Assembly (NCBI GenBank): GCA_910579865.1
Contig: CAJTXA010000004.1
Location: 62,001 to 126,000 of the forward strand
Origin: an uncultured Lachnospiraceae bacterium
GTDB lineage: Bacteria > Bacillota > Clostridia > Lachnospirales > Lachnospiraceae
DNA length: 64,000 nucleotides
Reading direction: 5' to 3'
Shown: positions 45,163-53,786 of the stretch, piece after piece
Numbering within the stretch: position 1 is the stretch's first letter
How the letters are laid out: each line of letters opens with the position of its first letter
Notes under the pieces: generated by a model
Told to the model about the DNA's origin: nothing
Databases searched by the model: none
Seen by the model: the letters and a program-made list of their open reading frames with translations, nothing else
Program-made: the position numbers and the translations under genes

Positions 45163-45933
45163 ATGAGCGTACAATTATTAGATAAGACACGTAAAATCAA
45201 TAAACTGCTTCATAATAATAATTCTCATAAGGTAGTCTTTAATGATATTTGTGAAGTACTAAGTGAGATTTTGAATTCGAATATCTTGGTAATCAGTAAG
45301 AAAGGAAAGGTATTAGGAATCAGCAATGCACCAGGTGTAGAAGAGATTACCGAATTAATAGATGATGTGGTAGGTGGACATATTGATGCCATGCTAAACG
45401 AACGTTTGCTAAGTGTATTGTCAACAAAGGAGAATGTGAATCTGGCAACTCTTGGTTTTACGGAAGAGAATGTAAAGAAGTATCAAGCGATTATTACACC
45501 AATTGATATTGCAGGTGAGCGTTTAGGCACATTATTTATCTATAAATCAGAGCAGCAGTATGCAATTGATGATATTATTTTAAGTGAGTATGGAACAACA
45601 GTAGTTGGACTAGAGATGATGCGTTCTGTGAATGAAGAAAGCGCAGAAGAGACACGAAAAGTTCAAATTGTAAAGTCTGCAATTAGTACATTATCTTTTT
45701 CAGAATTGGAAGCAATTACACATATTTTTGAAGAATTAGAAGGAAATGAAGGAATTTTAGTAGCTAGTAAAATAGCAGATCGGGTTGGAATTACTCGTTC
45801 TGTAATTGTAAATGCTCTTCGGAAGTTTGAAAGTGCAGGTGTAATTGAATCACGATCGTCTGGAATGAAGGGAACCTATATTAAGGTTTTAAATGATGTC
45901 GTATTTGAAGAATTAAAAAAATTAAAACAGTGA
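45163..45933 (+). CDS. codY: GTP-sensing transcriptional pleiotropic repressor CodY
   Basis: CodY represses stationary-phase and nutrient-scavenging genes when GTP and branched-chain amino acids are plentiful. The 256 residues have an N-terminal GAF domain (VQLLDKTRKINKLLHNN; VLSEILNSNILVISKKGKVLG) and a C-terminal winged helix with the conserved recognition motif VASKIADRVGITRSVIVNAL followed by RKFESAGVIESRS. The start at 45163 has GTAAGGAGGAG before it. A terminator follows and then the flagellar operon, as in Bacillus, where codY also precedes flgB. CodY controls motility in several Firmicutes; no clear CodY box was seen before flgB. Confidence 0.97.
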   Translation: MSVQLLDKTRKINKLLHNNNSHKVVFNDICEVLSEILNSNILVISKKGKVLGISNAPGVEEITELIDDVVGGHIDAMLNERLLSVLSTKENVNLATLGFTEENVKKYQAIITPIDIAGERLGTLFIYKSEQQYAIDDIILSEYGTTVVGLEMMRSVNEESAEETRKVQIVKSAISTLSFSELEAITHIFEELEGNEGILVASKIADRVGITRSVIVNALRKFESAGVIESRSSGMKGTYIKVLNDVVFEELKKLKQ

Positions 45934-45988
45934 TAAAAAAATAGAAATTTTAATACAATAGAAAATAGAACCAGTTATGCTGAATAGG

Positions 45989-46018
45989 CAGAAGGTTGAA
46001 AGAAACCTTCTGTTTTTA
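45989..46018 (+). terminator. Intrinsic terminator after codY
   Basis: CAGAAGGTT (45989-45997) pairs with AACCTTCTG (46004-46012), followed by TTTTT. It separates codY from the flagellar operon, which then needs its own promoter. The remainder of 45934-46251 shows only that promoter and very AT-rich DNA. Confidence 0.85.
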
Positions 46019-46149
46019 TGCTAAATTTGTTTTTTGTTTTTTTTGGTTGAAAAAAATGAAAAAATAAGATAATATAAAAAAATAGTAAAGTAGAAGAATG
46101 GATTAGCTATATCATAAGTACTAATTACAGAAAAATAAAGAAATTTTAC

Positions 46150-46178
46150 TTGTAGGATTGGAAAACTTAAATTATAAT
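46150..46178 (+). promoter_or_regulatory. Likely sigma-A promoter of the flagellar operon
   Basis: TTGTAG (46150-46155), a 17-bp spacer and a perfect TATAAT (46173-46178), 73 bp before the flgB ATG. No sigma-28-like or sigma-54-like box was seen. No c-di-GMP riboswitch is visible in the leader. Confidence 0.6.
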
Positions 46179-46251
46179 AGGAATATAAAAAATGATAAGA
46201 AGCAGAATAGAAATGAATATTCGTAATAAAACAGAATAAGAGGAGGGACTT

Positions 46252-46638
46252 ATGTTAAATTCCGGTGTATATGGTTATATAAATATATTAGATAAAGCGA
46301 TTGATGCAAGCTGGGTAAGAAATACTGTATTAAATAATAATTTAGCCAATGCAACAACACCAGGTTTTAAACGACAGGAAGTACGATTTGAGAGCAGTTT
46401 GGAAACAGAATTAAAAAAGCTTGGTTCTGTTGATAAGCGAGTAACGAATGTAAATCTTGCCAATCTTGCTTATCAGACCTATACGGATTTATCAAATTAT
46501 TCCTATCGATTGGATGGTAATAATGTAGATGAAGCAGCAGAACAAGCAGAATTAGCTTCAAATCAGATTAAGTATCAAGCACTAGTACGAGCGCTGAATA
46601 GTGAATTTAATCGCTTAAAAACAGCAATGACTACATAG
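46252..46638 (+). CDS. flgB: Flagellar basal-body rod protein FlgB
   Basis: Proximal rod subunit that links the MS ring and export gate to the rest of the rod. The 128 residues contain the rod motif NNLANATTPGFKRQEVRFES near the N-terminus and the C-terminal helix EQAELASNQIKYQALVRALN with which rod proteins polymerise. There is no signal peptide, because it is exported by the flagellar type III apparatus. The ribosome-binding site GAGGAGGG precedes the ATG. First gene of the fla/che operon. Confidence 0.96.
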   Translation: MLNSGVYGYINILDKAIDASWVRNTVLNNNLANATTPGFKRQEVRFESSLETELKKLGSVDKRVTNVNLANLAYQTYTDLSNYSYRLDGNNVDEAAEQAELASNQIKYQALVRALNSEFNRLKTAMTT

Positions 46639-46722
46639 GATAGAAGTAAAAATGGTGATGCAGGGACAGGGAGGTCCAGATACATATATGGGTAAGACAG
46701 TAGAAAAGGAGGAAAAATTGCC

Positions 46723-47172
46723 ATGGCGATGTTTCAAGCATTAAATATTAGTGCAACTGGTATGAGCGCACAAAGACTTCGAATGGATATTTTGTCAGAA
46801 AATATAGCAAATGTTAAGACCACCCGAACGCAGGATGGTTCACCATATGTAAGAAAAAATGTAGTTTTTCAAGAAAAGGACAGTACATCCTTCCAGGCAG
46901 CTTTAACAACACAGTTAAAGTTAAATCATAATTATATTGGTAGTGGTGTGAAAGTCACTTCAATTGTAGAGGATACAGAAACACCAATGAACATGGTATA
47001 TGAACCTTCTCATCCAGACGCAGATGAAAATGGTTATGTGAGTTATCCGAATGTCAATCCTGTGACAGAAATGACAGATTTGATTGATGCATCACGAGCA
47101 TATGAGGCAAATATTACCGCTTTTAATGCAACAAAAGCTATGGCATTAAAAGCATTAGAGATTGGTACTTGA
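46723..47172 (+). CDS. flgC: Flagellar basal-body rod protein FlgC
   Basis: Proximal rod subunit, 149 residues. N-terminal FQALNISATGMSAQRLRMDI followed by LSENIANVKTTRTQDGSPY, and the C-terminal YVSYPNVNPVTEMTDLIDAS with a helix rich in Ala (ATKAMALKALEIG), all typical of FlgC. The ribosome-binding site AAAGGAGGA precedes the ATG. Located 84 bases after flgB; 125 non-coding bases containing a hairpin separate it from fliE. Confidence 0.97.
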   Translation: MAMFQALNISATGMSAQRLRMDILSENIANVKTTRTQDGSPYVRKNVVFQEKDSTSFQAALTTQLKLNHNYIGSGVKVTSIVEDTETPMNMVYEPSHPDADENGYVSYPNVNPVTEMTDLIDASRAYEANITAFNATKAMALKALEIGT

Positions 47173-47195
47173 TAATTAATTAGGGGATAACAGAT

Positions 47196-47253
47196 GCAGA
47201 GAAATGAAAAAAAGAAAAGATAAGAACAGAAAGATTGGAATATATTTCTCTGC
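47196..47253 (+). other. Intra-operon inverted repeat between flgC and fliE
   Basis: GCAGAGAAAT (47196-47205) and ATTTCTCTGC (47244-47253) can pair around a 38-nt purine-rich loop. No T run follows, so it is not a classical terminator; mRNA processing or stabilisation is possible. Confidence 0.4.
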
Positions 47254-47297
47254 CAGTGATTTTATGATATGGTTTGTAAACCGAGGAAGGGAAAGAG

Positions 47298-47609
47298 ATG
47301 ACAACAACAGTTCAGTCCGTAAATCAAATAGGATCGGCATATTTGAAACAGGTTTTAGAGAGAAGTACAGGAAAGAGTGATACTTCATTTGATGCGATTT
47401 TTCAGTCTGCACTAGGTATGTTAAAGGATACAAATGATTTGGCAAGTGCAGCAGAAGCAGAAGAGTTAAGGATGGCATTGGGGTATGCGGATAATGCGAA
47501 TGATCTGATGACAGCATTAACAAAATCGGAATTGGCTGTCCAGTATACCGTGGCAGTTAAGAATAAGGTCTTAGAGGCCTATAGGGAAATTATGAATATT
47601 CAAGTATAA
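47298..47609 (+). CDS. fliE: Flagellar hook-basal body complex protein FliE
   Basis: FliE joins the MS ring and export gate to the rod. The 103 residues end in the conserved AVQYTVAVKNKVLEAYREIMN, where polymerising helices lie, with LASAAEAEELRMALG before it. The ribosome-binding site GAAGGGAAAG precedes the ATG. Located between flgC and fliF, the usual order. Confidence 0.95.
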   Translation: MTTTVQSVNQIGSAYLKQVLERSTGKSDTSFDAIFQSALGMLKDTNDLASAAEAEELRMALGYADNANDLMTALTKSELAVQYTVAVKNKVLEAYREIMNIQV

Positions 47610-47614
47610 TCGTA

Positions 47615-47639
47615 AGCCGGGTTGCTTTGCAAATCGGCT
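47615..47639 (+). other. Small hairpin between fliE and fliF
   Basis: AGCCG..TTGC..GCAA..CGGCT forms a 9-bp interrupted stem directly after the fliE stop. No T run follows, so it is more likely a 3'-end stabiliser or processing site than a terminator. Confidence 0.45.
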
Positions 47640-47668
47640 GATTATGCTGCTATAAGGGAGAAGAAACA

Positions 47669-49285
47669 ATGCCTGATAAACTAAAAGAACTATTGGATAG
47701 AATAAAAGAATATTGGAACAAATTTGAAAAAAAGCAGAAGCAGATGATTATCAGTGTGGCAGCTGTGGTAGTGCTTGCGTTGTGTCTCTTGGCGTGGACG
47801 TTAACTAGAACAACTTTTGTACATTTAATTAAGCTTGAGACGACATCCGATGCAGCATCCGTAAAAAATCTGCTAGATGAGAATGGATATACAAAAAAAT
47901 ATAGGATGTCGGATGATACACTGACTTTTTCCATAGCAGAAGAGGATTTATCGAATGCGACATTATTGCTTGCGCAGAATAATATTCCGAAGTCAGGCTA
48001 TTCCTATGAAGATTTGTTTGGTAATGAGGGAATGATTCCAACAACGGAATCAAAGAGAAAGCTTCAAGAGAAGGTTTATAAAGAGAGTCGAATTGAGGCA
48101 ATGTTAGAGAGCATTTCTTATATTAGTAATGCAACTTGTGAAATTAATGTTCCAGAAACTTCTTATACAGTATTAAGTCAAAATGAAGAAACAACAGCAA
48201 ATGTAACGATTACATTAACAGAAGATTTGCCAGTAGGAGCAGGGGAATCCTTAGCAAAGGCAATTGCTTATATGGTTGGAAATGAAACAACGGATCATAT
48301 TATTATTTTAGATTCAAATATAAATGTGATATTTGCTGGGGGAATGGATGGAGATGCAAAGAGTGTATTGATTTCCAGCCAGTTATCTGCAAAGGAGCAG
48401 CTAGAAAAAACGTTGGAAGGAAAAGTTTCTGAACTGTTTCTTTCACTTGGAATTACAGATACGATTAAAACAACAGCAAATTTGAATGTGGATTTTAGCC
48501 AGAGTACAACGACAAACATTCGCTATTCTCTTCCAGAGGATAGAAAGACAGGATATATTAAAGATTATTATCATCAGGAAACACAAAATCAAAGTGGGCC
48601 TGGCGGAGTACCAGGAACAGCAACAAATGATTCGGATGATGTGACTACATATGAATATGAAACGTCAAATGGAACGAGTTCGTCTTTAACAGAGCAGATT
48701 GGCTATTTAATTGATGAATCAATTGAAGAAATTACAGGAGCAAGTGGAGTTGTCAATTTGGAGAACTCTAGTATTTCTATTGCACTTCGGAAATATCGAA
48801 TCTATGATGAAGAAACACTTCGAATTTTGGGACTTTTAGAAGAGACAACTTACGAAGAATATCAAGCGAATCATATGGACCCAGAAGTAATTACAGTAAG
48901 TCCTGATCTCTATACAATGGTATCAAATGCAACTGGTATTGCGGAGGATCGGATTACCATTATTGCTTATATGGAACCATTCTACACACATACAACAGAA
49001 GAAGGTTTTGATATCAGTAACTATCTGCAAATTATTGTATTTTTACTGATTGTATTATTACTTGCATTTGTTGTTTGGAGAAGTACAAGAAAAGAAGAAG
49101 TGGTGGAAACAGAACCAGAGTTATCAGTGGAGGATCTGTTATCTGCAACGAATGAGCCACCACTTGAGGATATTGATCTTCAGGATAAGTCAGAAGCAAG
49201 ACGGGCAATCGAAAAATTCGTGGATGAAAATCCAGAGGCCGTGGCATTATTATTGCGTAACTGGTTAGATAGTGGATGGGATTAA
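47669..49285 (+). CDS. fliF: Flagellar MS-ring protein FliF
   Basis: Forms the MS ring in the membrane, the base of the motor. The 538 residues have a first membrane helix (about 27-46, MIISVAAVVVLALCLLAWTL), a YscJ/FliF domain with TTSDAASVKNLLDENGY and LLAQNNIPKSGYSYEDLFG, a second extracellular ring-building region, a low-complexity loop (SGPGGVPGTATNDS, about 310-325), a second membrane helix (about 452-472) and a cytoplasmic tail ending in AVALLLRNWLDSGWD, the FliG-binding segment. The ribosome-binding site AAGGGAG precedes the ATG. Confidence 0.97.
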   Translation: MPDKLKELLDRIKEYWNKFEKKQKQMIISVAAVVVLALCLLAWTLTRTTFVHLIKLETTSDAASVKNLLDENGYTKKYRMSDDTLTFSIAEEDLSNATLLLAQNNIPKSGYSYEDLFGNEGMIPTTESKRKLQEKVYKESRIEAMLESISYISNATCEINVPETSYTVLSQNEETTANVTITLTEDLPVGAGESLAKAIAYMVGNETTDHIIILDSNINVIFAGGMDGDAKSVLISSQLSAKEQLEKTLEGKVSELFLSLGITDTIKTTANLNVDFSQSTTTNIRYSLPEDRKTGYIKDYYHQETQNQSGPGGVPGTATNDSDDVTTYEYETSNGTSSSLTEQIGYLIDESIEEITGASGVVNLENSSISIALRKYRIYDEETLRILGLLEETTYEEYQANHMDPEVITVSPDLYTMVSNATGIAEDRITIIAYMEPFYTHTTEEGFDISNYLQIIVFLLIVLLLAFVVWRSTRKEEVVETEPELSVEDLLSATNEPPLEDIDLQDKSEARRAIEKFVDENPEAVALLLRNWLDSGWD

Positions 49286-49310
49286 GGAACAAGAAGTGAG
49301 GGAGTAAATT

Positions 49311-50330
49311 ATGGCAGATAAAGATAATGAAAGTTTAAGCGGTGTCCAGAAAGCAGCGATTTTATTGATTTCTTTAGGACCAGAAAAATCAGCTACGATA
49401 TTTAAGCATTTAAAAGAGGATGAGATTGAGCAGTTGACATTGGAAATTGCAAATACCAGAAGTGTTTCTCCAAAGATAAAAGAAGATGTAATTAATGAAT
49501 TTTATGAAGTTTGTTTAGCACAACAGTATATTGCAGAAGGTGGTATTAATTATGCAAAAGATCTGCTAGAGAAAGCATTAGGGTCTGAAAAGGCAATGAT
49601 GGTAATTAGTAAATTGACTTCCTCTTTGCAAGTGCGTCCGTTTGAATTTATTCGTAAGACAGAAGCCAGTCAGCTTTTGAACTTTATTCAGGATGAACAT
49701 CCACAGACAATTGCATTAATTTTGTCCTATTTGCCGGCTGGTCAGGCAGCACAGATTGTAGCAGCACTTCCCCTAGAGAAGCAGGCAGATGTAGCAAAGC
49801 GTATTGCAATGATGGATCGTACTTCACCAGATGTAATCAAGGAGGTAGAGCGTGTGTTAGAAAGAAAGTTAGCATCCTTGGTCAACCAAGATTACACCGT
49901 GGTTGGTGGTGTCAATGCTATCGTAGACATTTTAAATACTGTGGATCGAGGAACAGAAAAACATATTATGGAAAGTTTGGAACTCGAAGAGCCAGAATTG
50001 GCAGACGAGATTCGAAGAAAGATGTTTGTATTCGAAGATATTCTTTCTTTGGACGACAGAACTATTCAGCGTGTATTGCGTGATGTAGATAATGCAGATT
50101 TAGGAATTGCTTTAAAGAGTGCAAATGAAGAAGTACGAAATGTCATCTTTAATAACTTGTCAAAACGTCTTGCTACTATGATTCAAGAGGATATGGACTT
50201 TATGGGTCCTGTCCGTATGAAGGATGTAGAGGAAGCACAACAGAAGATTGTCAATGTAATCCGTAAGTTAGAGGATGCTGGAGAAATTGTAATTGCCCGT
50301 GGTGACGGAGGTGACGAACTGATTGTCTAA
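49311..50330 (+). CDS. fliG: Flagellar motor switch protein FliG
   Basis: FliG connects the MS ring to the C ring and interacts with MotA to produce torque. The 339 residues follow the family over the full length: N-terminal SGVQKAAILLISLGPEKSA, middle domain EHPQTIALILSYLPAGQAA, and C-terminal torque helix region MFVFEDILSLDDRTIQRVL with charged residues RxD/RxE retained. The ribosome-binding site TGAGGGAG lies upstream. The 3' end overlaps fliH by 8 bases. Confidence 0.98.
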   Translation: MADKDNESLSGVQKAAILLISLGPEKSATIFKHLKEDEIEQLTLEIANTRSVSPKIKEDVINEFYEVCLAQQYIAEGGINYAKDLLEKALGSEKAMMVISKLTSSLQVRPFEFIRKTEASQLLNFIQDEHPQTIALILSYLPAGQAAQIVAALPLEKQADVAKRIAMMDRTSPDVIKEVERVLERKLASLVNQDYTVVGGVNAIVDILNTVDRGTEKHIMESLELEEPELADEIRRKMFVFEDILSLDDRTIQRVLRDVDNADLGIALKSANEEVRNVIFNNLSKRLATMIQEDMDFMGPVRMKDVEEAQQKIVNVIRKLEDAGEIVIARGDGGDELIV

Positions 50331-51132
50331 TTTATTGAAAGCCGGTCTTGTAAAAGGCGGGGAAGAAAAAAGAGTAATTGACTATAATGAACTGATACAA
50401 GAAAAATTAAAGGCTATACGAATTTCCCTGCAAGAAAATGGAGGCGGCAGCGGAGAGTTTATTGCTGGATTAAATGCGGAAGTGGTAGAAGAGCTGGTAA
50501 ATCCAGAAGAAGAAATCGAAAAAAACAGAGAGGAAGCAGCCCAGCTTCTGCAATATGCCAGAGATCAAGTAGAACAGGCAAGACAACAGGCAGCCCAGCT
50601 TTTAGAACAGGCAAAAGTAGAGTGTGGACAGATCAAACAACAGGCATATGAAGAGGGAAAGGCAGAAGGTTATCAAGATGGAATAACAAATGGCCAGCAA
50701 GAGATTGACCAGATAAAAGAAGGTCTGATGCAAGAGCAGATGGAATTAGAAAGATCATATGAAGAAAACTTAAAGCAATTAGAACCGCAGCTAGTGGATA
50801 CGATTTTAGAGGTTTTTGAAAAAGTAACACATATTTTGTCAAAAGAAAAGCGAGAGATGATGTTTCATCTAGTTGATCATGCATTGACAAGAATAGAAAG
50901 CAGTCGGCAATTTTTCATACGAGTATCAAAAGAAGACTATCCTTTTGTGATAGAGCATAAAGAGCAGATTTGTGAAAAGATACCATCAAGTAGTGAGATT
51001 GATATTGTAAAGGATGCTACTTTAGTTCGAAATCAATGTTTTATTGAAACAGATGGTGGTGTATTTGACTGTAGTTTGGATGTACAGTTAGAGAATTTAA
51101 TTCGAGATATTCGAATCTTAGCTTCTTTTTAG
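50323..51132 (+). CDS. fliH: Flagellar export regulator FliH
   Basis: FliH forms the stator-like link between the FliI ATPase and the export apparatus. The 269 residues include a Gln/Glu-rich coiled coil (about 60-150, AQLLQYARDQVEQARQQAAQ) and a C-terminal globular part like the V-ATPase E subunit (ILEVFEKVTHILSKEKREMM). The start is TTG at 50323, inside the end of fliG, with an ideal GGAGGTGA eight bases upstream. This suggests translation coupled to fliG. Confidence 0.9.
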   Translation: MSNLLKAGLVKGGEEKRVIDYNELIQEKLKAIRISLQENGGGSGEFIAGLNAEVVEELVNPEEEIEKNREEAAQLLQYARDQVEQARQQAAQLLEQAKVECGQIKQQAYEEGKAEGYQDGITNGQQEIDQIKEGLMQEQMELERSYEENLKQLEPQLVDTILEVFEKVTHILSKEKREMMFHLVDHALTRIESSRQFFIRVSKEDYPFVIEHKEQICEKIPSSSEIDIVKDATLVRNQCFIETDGGVFDCSLDVQLENLIRDIRILASF

Positions 51133-51163
51133 AAAGAAAAATGGTATAAGGCAGGTGAGAGCA

Positions 51164-52480
51164 GTGATCCGCAAGGTAAGTGTAGATTTGGAAAAGTACA
51201 GAAAATTGGGAGAAAAAAGCTATATCAAAAAGTTGGGAAGAGTGGTAAAATTAGTGGGACTTACAATTGAATCTTTAGGACCAGATGCCAGTCTAAATGA
51301 TCTATGTGTGATTACCTCCCATGAGAATCCAAATCAACAAGTTCATGCGGAAGTGGTTGGATTTCAAGATAGAAAAGTACTGCTGATGCCATATGGAAAT
51401 GTAGAAGGAATTGGACCTGGAGCAATTGTAGAAAATACAGGAGAGCCTTTACGGGTTCCAGTTGGAAACGAAATGCTTGGGCAGGTTTTGGATGGGCTTG
51501 GGAATAAACTAGATGGAGAAGTAATTTCTGCTTCAGAATACTATTCAGTAGAAGCGGATCCGCCCGATCCAATGGCAAGAGAGATTATTTCTGAGGTATT
51601 GCCATTAGGTGTAAAAGCAGTGGATGGATTAATTACAGTTGGAAAGGGACAAAGAATTGGTATCTTTGCTGGAAGTGGAGTAGGAAAAAGTACACTTCTT
51701 GGAATGTTTGCTAGAAATACAAAAGCAGATATTAATATTATCGCACTGATTGGAGAACGTGGACGTGAGGTACGAGAGTTTATTGAACGAGATTTAGGAG
51801 AAGAGGGAATGAAACGGAGTATTGTAATTGTAGCTACTTCAGATAAGCCGGCATTAATTCGTAAAAAAGCGGCTAAGACAGCTACAGCTATGGCAGAATA
51901 CTTTCGGGATCAGGGAAAAGATGTCTTGCTTATGATGGACTCTTTAACACGTTTTTCTATGGCACAAAGAGAGATTGGTTTAGCTTCTGGAGAGCCTCCT
52001 GTTTCACGTGGTTATCCACCAAGTGTATATAGTGAGATGCCAAAACTTTTGGAACGAGCAGGAAATGCAGCAACAGGGTCGATTACTGGACTATATACTG
52101 TATTAGTAGATGGAGATGATTTTAATGAACCAATTACGGATACAGCAAGAAGTATTTTAGATGGTCATATTATGTTATCTAGAAATCTTGCACATAAAAA
52201 CCACTATCCAGCAATTGATGTAATGCAAAGTATTTCCAGAGTAATGAGTCAGGTCGCAGCATCTGATCACAAACAGCTTGCAGGAAAATTAAAAAATGTA
52301 ATGGCAACCTATAGTGATGCAGAGGATTTAATTAATATTGGGGCATATAAAGCAGGATCAAATAAAAATATTGATTATGCAATAGAAAAAATTGATGCAG
52401 TAAATGAATTTTTAATGCAGGATGTAAATGCAAAATATACATTTGATGAAGTATTAACACAGTTAAGAGCAATTTTTTAG
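51164..52480 (+). CDS. fliI: Flagellum-specific ATP synthase FliI
   Basis: Hexameric ATPase that unloads chaperones and substrates for flagellar type III export; related to F1-beta. Walker A GSGVGKST and LIGERGREVREF, with MMDSLTRFSMAQREIGLASGEPP cut by the P-loop fold into the usual motifs, are present over a 439-residue protein. The GTG at 51164 is preferred because AGGTGA stands five bases before it; a GTG at 51155 in the same frame would add three residues. Follows fliH by 31 bases, and fliJ follows after 20. Confidence 0.97.
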   Translation: MIRKVSVDLEKYRKLGEKSYIKKLGRVVKLVGLTIESLGPDASLNDLCVITSHENPNQQVHAEVVGFQDRKVLLMPYGNVEGIGPGAIVENTGEPLRVPVGNEMLGQVLDGLGNKLDGEVISASEYYSVEADPPDPMAREIISEVLPLGVKAVDGLITVGKGQRIGIFAGSGVGKSTLLGMFARNTKADINIIALIGERGREVREFIERDLGEEGMKRSIVIVATSDKPALIRKKAAKTATAMAEYFRDQGKDVLLMMDSLTRFSMAQREIGLASGEPPVSRGYPPSVYSEMPKLLERAGNAATGSITGLYTVLVDGDDFNEPITDTARSILDGHIMLSRNLAHKNHYPAIDVMQSISRVMSQVAASDHKQLAGKLKNVMATYSDAEDLINIGAYKAGSNKNIDYAIEKIDAVNEFLMQDVNAKYTFDEVLTQLRAIF

Positions 52481-52500
52481 AAGAAATCTGAGGAAAGATT

Positions 52501-52938
52501 ATGAAAAAATTTCGATATAGTATGCAGAGTATCCTAAATGTAAAATATCGATTGGAAGACCAAGCAAAAAGTGAATTTGCACTTGCTGTAGCAAGACATC
52601 AGGAGGAAGTAGAAAAAGAAGAACAGATGCAGCTTCAAAAGGTGGGATATGAACAAGAGTTAAAGAATAAAATGTTAGATAGACTGGATTTTCGAGAAAT
52701 TGCAATTACGAAAGCAGGAATCCGCTTTATGGAGGATCAAATTCGGAAACAAAAAAGAGTGGTTGCTATGGCAGATCATGAAGTAGAAGTAGCAAGAGAG
52801 AAGTTATCCGATCTAATGAAAGAGAGAAAAACACAGGAAAAGTTACGTGAAAATGCATTTGACCGCTATAAAAAAGAGCTGTCGGCGGAAGAGATGAAAG
52901 AGATTGATGAAATCGTAAGTTTCCGTTTTAATAATTAG
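52501..52938 (+). CDS. fliJ: Flagellar export protein FliJ
   Basis: FliJ is the central coiled-coil stalk inside the FliI hexamer. The 145 residues are almost wholly helical: FRYSMQSILNVKYRLEDQAK at the start, then long charged helices through ENAFDRYKKELSAEEMKEID, the typical FliJ ending. The ribosome-binding site TGAGGAAAG precedes the ATG. Confidence 0.93.
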   Translation: MKKFRYSMQSILNVKYRLEDQAKSEFALAVARHQEEVEKEEQMQLQKVGYEQELKNKMLDRLDFREIAITKAGIRFMEDQIRKQKRVVAMADHEVEVAREKLSDLMKERKTQEKLRENAFDRYKKELSAEEMKEIDEIVSFRFNN

Positions 52939-52972
52939 TAATAAATTTATGGAATAGAGAAGGGGAGAAGCA

Positions 52973-53743
52973 ATGCCGAAAAAACCAAAGAACCAAAAAA
53001 AAGGGAAAGATGTAATGGAATCGGAAGAAAAATCCGATAATAAATGGATCACAATTATTTTCGCAATACTGACGATTCTGGTATGGCTGACCATATTTTG
53101 TGTTATGGTAAAGTTGGATGTCAATAGCTTTGGTTCCAAGGTGATGCGTCCGATTTTTAAGGATGTGCCGATTATCAATCTAATTCTGCCTGGCCCATCA
53201 GATGAAGAACTGGTATCAGAAGAAAATCTTCCGTATCAGAATCTTTCGGAGGCAATTGATTACATAAAAGAGTTAGAACTTCAGATTCAAGGGTATCAAG
53301 AGGAAAATGTGGAACAGGAATCTAGTATAACTGAATTGCAGGCATCTGTAGAACGATTACAACAATTTGAGGAAAATCAACGAGCTTTCCAAGAAGAGAA
53401 GGATCAATATTATCAGGAAGTCGTTTTGGGAAATGGAACAGAGATGATGGACAGTTTTCAGAAGTGGTATGAAAAGATGGACCCTGAGACTGCAGAACGA
53501 ATCTACAATTTAGTAGTAGAGCGATTTGAACAGTTAAAGTTAGATGATGAGTATGTCAGTACATTTGAAGAGATGGAAGCAGCACAAGCTGCTGCAATCT
53601 TTACTGAGATGTCTGGTGATTTAGATACTGTAGTAAAGATTTTAAGAAGTCTTAATGCAGATACTAGAAGTGCTATTTTAGGTGCATTGGCATCGAGAGA
53701 TGCTGTATTTGCTGCAAAATTGACACAGCTTTTAGCACCTTAA
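52973..53743 (+). CDS. YlxF/MotE-like flagellar membrane protein
   Basis: A 256-residue single-pass membrane protein in the place where Bacillus has ylxF. Short basic N-terminus, one helix (about 25-45, WITIIFAILTILVWLTIFCV), a coiled coil (about 80-145, IDYIKELELQIQGYQEEN), and a C-terminal MgtE-N-like helical domain (about 150-256, YEKMDPETAERIYNLV; EMEAAQAAAIFTEMS; DTRSAILGALASRDAVFAAK). This layout matches the MotE/FlaA-type chaperone-like proteins that support FliF/FliG or stator function. The exact function in this organism is inferred. Confidence 0.85.
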   Translation: MPKKPKNQKKGKDVMESEEKSDNKWITIIFAILTILVWLTIFCVMVKLDVNSFGSKVMRPIFKDVPIINLILPGPSDEELVSEENLPYQNLSEAIDYIKELELQIQGYQEENVEQESSITELQASVERLQQFEENQRAFQEEKDQYYQEVVLGNGTEMMDSFQKWYEKMDPETAERIYNLVVERFEQLKLDDEYVSTFEEMEAAQAAAIFTEMSGDLDTVVKILRSLNADTRSAILGALASRDAVFAAKLTQLLAP

Positions 53744-53786
53744 AATATAATAAAATAATCCGATGAAAAGGAAAGGAGGAAATAAG

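Noticed and set aside
45934..46251. c-di-GMP riboswitch before flgB
   Set aside because: None of the conserved GEMM blocks (such as CACGCAAAGG) is present in this AT-rich leader.
46019..46251. CodY box before the flagellar operon
   Set aside because: No 15-mer close to AATTTTCWGAAAATT was found; apparent matches have four or more mismatches, as expected by chance in AT-rich DNA.
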